This document shows positions 61,112 to 64,000 of a stretch of 64,000 nucleotides of DNA, one piece after another. A program made the position numbers and the translations under genes. Origin of the DNA: Parasphingorhabdus litoris DSM 22379 (GTDB taxonomy: Bacteria; Pseudomonadota; Alphaproteobacteria; Sphingomonadales; Sphingomonadaceae). The stretch covers positions 2,728,001-2,792,000 of the forward strand of contig NZ_CP086727.1 in NCBI RefSeq assembly GCF_020906275.1, read 5' to 3'. How positions within the stretch are numbered: position 1 is the stretch's first letter; the number at the start of each line of letters is the position of its first letter. The notes beneath the pieces were generated by a model. That model ran no database searches. It was not told where the DNA came from and saw nothing but the letters and a program-made list of their open reading frames with translations.

Positions 61112-61794
61112 TGCAGTTTGCCTGCAGCAATTGCAGCGCTTTCCGCTGTAAGCTTGAGAACCACGGCCTCCATACCAAATTTATAGTGGCGCTTTAACTC
61201 AAGCGCGAGTTCATCCTGGCGGGCGTCGCGGAGAAGTTCGATAAGCTTGGCATGCTGTTTAACGGATTCTGCTATCAACGCCGTATCTGACATATAGTAT
61301 GTTTCGTAGCGATAAACTGTACACCTCAGGGTGCTGACCCATGATTGAAGCCGATTATTTCCGCAGCAAGAAATCAGCGTATCGTGCCACATGGAATCAA
61401 TTTGAATACCTGCGGCAATATTCTTTGCCTCTGCCAGTTTCCTGTTCAAACTTATGAGCTTATCGACGATGGTCGGGAGCAGCGGTCCAGATTCTTCGAT
61501 TGCAATGACTTCGAGGCCTGCAATCAGAGGGTAAACCTCTCGGGCTTCTCGCTCGGTCAAGGGCGATACTGAAAAACCTGACCCGGATGAGCTGGTTGCA
61601 AATCCTTCTTGCTCCAACTTGAACAGTGCTTGCCTGATCGGTGTTCTACTAACCCCAAGAGTTTCAGCCAACCTTGCCTCAACAATCGGCGCGCCTGGCT
61701 GAATATCGCCAGCGAGTATCCTATTCAAGATGAGCTCGTAGGCTTCAGTGCCACGTGGCTTTTTGAGATTTTCGTTCTGATCTTTCTTCATCAT
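61108..61794 (-). CDS. GntR-family regulator (FCD type)
   Basis: A 228-residue regulator. The winged helix-turn-helix (about 15-80) shows AYELILNRILAGDIQPGAPI, EARLAETLGVSRTPIRQALF and KLEQEGFATS. The C-terminal helical FCD domain (about 88-215) has REAREVYPLIAGLEVIAIE and IDSMWHDTLISCCGNNRL, the metal/ligand-binding form. It binds a small carboxylate or amino acid and releases DNA. It overlaps the racemase upstream and the dehydratase downstream by four bases each, so it is inside the operon and probably autoregulates it through the inverted repeat at 63062-63116. Confidence 0.92.
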   Translation of the reverse strand: MMKKDQNENLKKPRGTEAYELILNRILAGDIQPGAPIVEARLAETLGVSRTPIRQALFKLEQEGFATSSSGSGFSVSPLTEREAREVYPLIAGLEVIAIEESGPLLPTIVDKLISLNRKLAEAKNIAAGIQIDSMWHDTLISCCGNNRLQSWVSTLRCTVYRYETYYMSDTALIAESVKQHAKLIELLRDARQDELALELKRHYKFGMEAVVLKLTAESAAIAAGKLH

Positions 61795-63044
61795 ACCAGC
61801 TTTCTTGGCAACAGTGCATTGAGACGGCTCATGAGCGAATAGTGACCGATGCCAGCCTGTTTTGCCACAGCCCTCGGTTCGATTTCCTTATGGTCTGGAT
61901 CAACCAGTGTGGCGACATCGCCTATGCTGACATCCGGCTTCTCGCTCACATCAACAATCGTATGCGCAGAGCTCATGGAGCCAACTACCGGATAGAGATG
62001 ATCACCAATCATAACCTTGCAATTGTTCACAGCCGAGCTTGGATAACCATCAGTCGATCCGACTGGGAGCAAAGCTAGTGTCGTTGGTTTTTCAACAGTA
62101 TATTTAGGTCCAAAACCGACTGTCTCACCCCGTTGAAGCTGCTCAAGCCTAACAATCCGTGCCCGCAATCGCCAAACATATTTCAAGTCGGCCATCGAAA
62201 CGGCATTCGCATCAGGATATAATCCAAACAATGCCGTCGCGGATCGGACTGAATCGAAACGCGCTTCTGGAAGATAGAAGGTGGTGTAGGAAGGTGATGC
62301 GTGGACTAATCCCAGGGGGATATCTTCTTTTCGGGCCTCTGCAATTAGCCGATTGAATCGCATCAACTGTACTTTATCATGCTCAATGTCGTGGATAAAC
62401 ATCGTGTAGATTCCGGCGACCTTGACTGACGGTCGTCGCGCCAGATCTTGCATCCACGGCAGCGCCCGGTCATACGGCATCCCTTCGCGGTTGAGCCCTG
62501 TATCGATAAAGAAGTGCACAGGGATAGGTTTGCCTAGCCGTTTGGCAACGCGATCCAATCTCTCGCCTGCGTCATCGAGCCAGCACGTGATCTCAATGTC
62601 ATTCAAGACGAGCTCTTCAATTTCCTCCTCAGTTACTTCGCTCATGTTCAAGATCGGTTTCCTCACCCCCGCCGCCCGTAACGCGAGCCCCTCTGAAACC
62701 CTTACACAGGCAAGTCTCGATACTTCCGGCATAGAAGCGAGAAGCGGCCCAACAACAGTATCACCTAGGCCATAAGCATTGTTTTTGACCGGTGCCATGA
62801 TTGGTGTACCGCCTGCCATACGCGATACTTCACGAACATTATTCCGAAACGCCTGTGCATCTATCTCGACCCACGGATCATTGCTGTTGGCACTGCCACC
62901 TTTTCGCAGACGTGAAATGTTCGCTGCATTGGATATGACGCTCTTGCTCCGAGGTGCGACAGTGCTGTTCGCGCTGCCAGCACTTAAAGCACCTCCTGCA
63001 CAAGCGGCCATCCCCGCTAAAAAACCGCGTCTCGTCTTGTCCAC
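61791..63044 (-). CDS. Exported alanine racemase-like enzyme (Tat signal)
   Basis: A 417-residue PLP racemase. The start is placed at a GTG at 63044 (GGGAG upstream), giving a twin-arginine signal KTRRGFLAGMAACAGGALSAG, so it should be folded before export. The frame is open further upstream, into the operator region. The PLP Lys lies in MAPVKNNAYGLGDTV (family VxKANAYGHG); the second catalytic Tyr region is FGPKYTVEKPTTLALLPVG, followed by STDGYPSS. Ala/Ser racemases of this exported kind (like broad-specificity racemases) make D-amino acids outside the cytoplasm. It is the first gene of an operon with a GntR regulator and a threonine-dehydratase-like enzyme. Confidence 0.87.
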   Translation of the reverse strand: MDKTRRGFLAGMAACAGGALSAGSANSTVAPRSKSVISNAANISRLRKGGSANSNDPWVEIDAQAFRNNVREVSRMAGGTPIMAPVKNNAYGLGDTVVGPLLASMPEVSRLACVRVSEGLALRAAGVRKPILNMSEVTEEEIEELVLNDIEITCWLDDAGERLDRVAKRLGKPIPVHFFIDTGLNREGMPYDRALPWMQDLARRPSVKVAGIYTMFIHDIEHDKVQLMRFNRLIAEARKEDIPLGLVHASPSYTTFYLPEARFDSVRSATALFGLYPDANAVSMADLKYVWRLRARIVRLEQLQRGETVGFGPKYTVEKPTTLALLPVGSTDGYPSSAVNNCKVMIGDHLYPVVGSMSSAHTIVDVSEKPDVSIGDVATLVDPDHKEIEPRAVAKQAGIGHYSLMSRLNALLPRKLV

Positions 63045-63061
63045 CGCAAACACTCCCAGCA

Positions 63062-63116
63062 GCAATTCAATGATTGTATTCAATACATAATAAATTGGAT
63101 ACAATCATTGAATTGC
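63062..63116. promoter_or_regulatory. Inverted-repeat operator, probably for GntR
   Basis: Two 23-base arms (63062-63084 and 63094-63116) are inverted repeats with one mismatch, separated by nine AT-rich bases. Each arm contains ATTGTATNCAAT, itself an imperfect palindrome of the kind bound by FCD-type GntR dimers. It sits directly upstream of the racemase start at 63044, placing two sites for the regulator encoded in the same operon across the promoter. The rest of the gap to HxlR (63117-63328) holds no gene I can support. Confidence 0.7.
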
Positions 63117-63328
63117 GAGATTGTCAAGTATCGTCATTTCAAGTTGCTTCGGAGCATCGTCCTTGGGTCCGCAGGCTCACCAATCGGCGTTTAAGCAGGA
63201 TTTACGAACGGCTTCTGAAATGGGGAAGTTTTGGAATGTATCAGATATGCATTTTTATCAGGTTGAAAATGGCAAGGCTTCTGCACATCGGTCAGAAAAT
63301 CAGAACAGAATCATCGATAGAAGGTGTG

Positions 63329-63691
63329 CTATTTTTTCTCGGGAGGATTATCTTTTATCCACCAATCATGCATGGCCAAGAACACTGCCTCCAGATCATG
63401 CGCACGTTTGGTTGCTCGATATTCCACTCTGGGCGGCACTTCCGCGTAGATTTTTCGCTCAACTAGACCGTCCGCCTCCAGCGCTCGCAATTGTTTCGTG
63501 AGCATTGTTTGAGTGACGCCGTCGATCATCCGGCGCAGTTCATTAAAGCGTTTCATGCCGCGAAAGATCAATATTTGCAGAATGATGAGTTTCCATTTTC
63601 CTCCAATGAGCTTGGCAATATCTGGCATCGGACAAAGCTCATCTCCATCCTCGGAAAATTGTCGCTTCTCTATTGATATAGGTTTGTTCAT
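63329..63691 (-). CDS. HxlR-family transcriptional regulator
   Basis: A 120-residue winged-helix regulator of the HxlR type. The family Cys is present in DGDELCPMPDIAKLIGGKWK (about 15-34), followed by MKRFNELRRMIDGVTQTMLT (recognition helix) and the wing RKIYAEVPPRVEYRATKRA. In YodB/HypR-like members this N-terminal Cys senses quinones or electrophiles. It is divergent from a glutathione S-transferase gene with 130 bases between, a pairing that fits control of electrophile detoxification. The gene it controls besides GST is not seen. Confidence 0.9.
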   Translation of the reverse strand: MNKPISIEKRQFSEDGDELCPMPDIAKLIGGKWKLIILQILIFRGMKRFNELRRMIDGVTQTMLTKQLRALEADGLVERKIYAEVPPRVEYRATKRAHDLEAVFLAMHDWWIKDNPPEKK

Positions 63692-63715
63692 TTTAAACTC
63701 CGAAAATCCATGTAG

Positions 63716-63812
63716 GTATCTTTTTTGATACTATATACACTAATTCTGCCTTCTTGCGAAAGAATACCGAATCCATACTTTCTTTGTAGTGACCACCAAT
63801 TACCAAAGAAAG
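63716..63812. promoter_or_regulatory. Operator candidates between hxlR and the GST gene
   Basis: Two inverted repeats lie in the 130-base divergent region: GTATC and GATAC (63716-63720 and 63727-63731) around a T-run, and perfect nine-base arms CTTTCTTTG (63778-63786) and CAAAGAAAG (63804-63812). HxlR proteins bind GTAC/GTATC-like palindromes next to their own gene, so the first is the better candidate; the second lies just upstream of the GST start. Confidence 0.45.
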
Positions 63813-63821
63813 AGCCCCCCT

Positions 63822-64000
63822 ATGACCATGACAGTATATGCCGTATCTGGTGCGCCTCGACCTTGGAGGGTCTTGGCAGGCCTAACATTCAAAGAACTTG
63901 AATATGATATTCACTACATGGAGGCCTCAAAAGCCGAACATAAAGCGCCTGAATATCTGAAAATCAATCCCCGCGGAACCGTACCATCCTTGGTCAAAGG
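63822..64000 (+). CDS. Glutathione S-transferase, N-terminal part (cut by window end)
   Basis: The first 59 codons of a glutathione S-transferase. The thioredoxin-like N-terminal domain is recognisable: MTMTVYAVSGAPRPWRVLAG, then LEYDIHYMEASKAEHKAPE and the glutathione-binding NPRGTVPSLV, where the cis-Pro contacts glutathione. The start is the ATG at 63822. It is divergent from the HxlR regulator, which probably controls it. The C-terminal helical domain is beyond the right edge. Confidence 0.88.
   Translation, partial: MTMTVYAVSGAPRPWRVLAGLTFKELEYDIHYMEASKAEHKAPEYLKINPRGTVPSLVK

Noticed and set aside
63121..63501. Plus-strand open frames overlapping the HxlR gene and its downstream gap
   Set aside because: The largest part is antisense to HxlR and the rest shows no domain or ribosome site.

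Overview
The window looks like a chromosomal segment of an alphaproteobacterium, most likely a sphingomonad (order Sphingomonadales, possibly of the marine Sphingorhabdus/Parasphingorhabdus type). This rests on the protein set (TonB-ExbB-ExbD-ExbD operon, class II DAHP synthase, OprO/P-type porin, FecR/CHASE2 signalling, many hydrolases and SDRs), moderate GC by eye, and frequent TTG/GTG starts with short ATGA/TTGA overlaps. It is an inference from protein character; no 16S rRNA is present. Genes are packed tightly. I saw no insertion sequence, phage gene or CRISPR array. Two tRNAs (Gln-TTG, Glu-TTC) are present.

Layout. 1-2445 (minus): a DUF2891 lipoprotein, a LytS-type kinase and the first codons of its response regulator, divergent from a MATE exporter (2485-3915). 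4076-7902: SleB-like cell-wall hydrolase, class II DAHP synthase, a small membrane protein and a lipoprotein. 7939-12353 (minus): OmpR-type regulator, LysM-FecR protein and CHASE2 kinase, one signalling operon. 12625-19839: tRNA-Gln, ilvE divergent from a MarR regulator, GNAT, proC-ybjN, ubiK-like, tspO and an MsbA-like ABC exporter. 20171-22819 (minus): tonB-exbB-exbD-exbD with a clear terminator. 23082-31258: mostly housekeeping genes (hom, glpX, UDG-like, recJ) and tRNA-Glu.

31463-43777 is the most interesting stretch. A four-cysteine ArsM arsenite methyltransferase lies back to back with a radical SAM protein that does not look like the known arsenosugar enzyme ArsS. Around them are an MTA-phosphorylase-like enzyme, a PiT phosphate transporter, a thioester-reductase-like SDR, the two glycosyltransferase types usually called rSAM/selenodomain-associated transferases 1 and 2, a GT-C/GT2 fusion, a DUF547 protein and a second methyltransferase. 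Together they suggest a variant arsenosugar or arsenolipid pathway. No arsR, arsC, arsB or acr3 is present.

44174-51445 (plus) is a six-gene operon: P-loop NTPase, ABC exporter with a degenerate Q-loop, alpha/beta hydrolase, OprO/P-like porin, and a histidine kinase/response regulator pair. I do not recognise it as a described system. 51555-57007 (minus) is a six-gene catabolic-looking operon (cupin dioxygenase, FAD oxidase, membrane protein, dimethylformamidase-beta-like protein, SnoaL-like protein, SDR) divergent from an AraC regulator. 58267-63044 (minus) holds an exported CocE-type hydrolase and a racemase-GntR-dehydratase operon headed by a large inverted repeat that looks like the GntR operator. 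The window ends in a divergent HxlR regulator/glutathione S-transferase pair, the latter cut by the edge.
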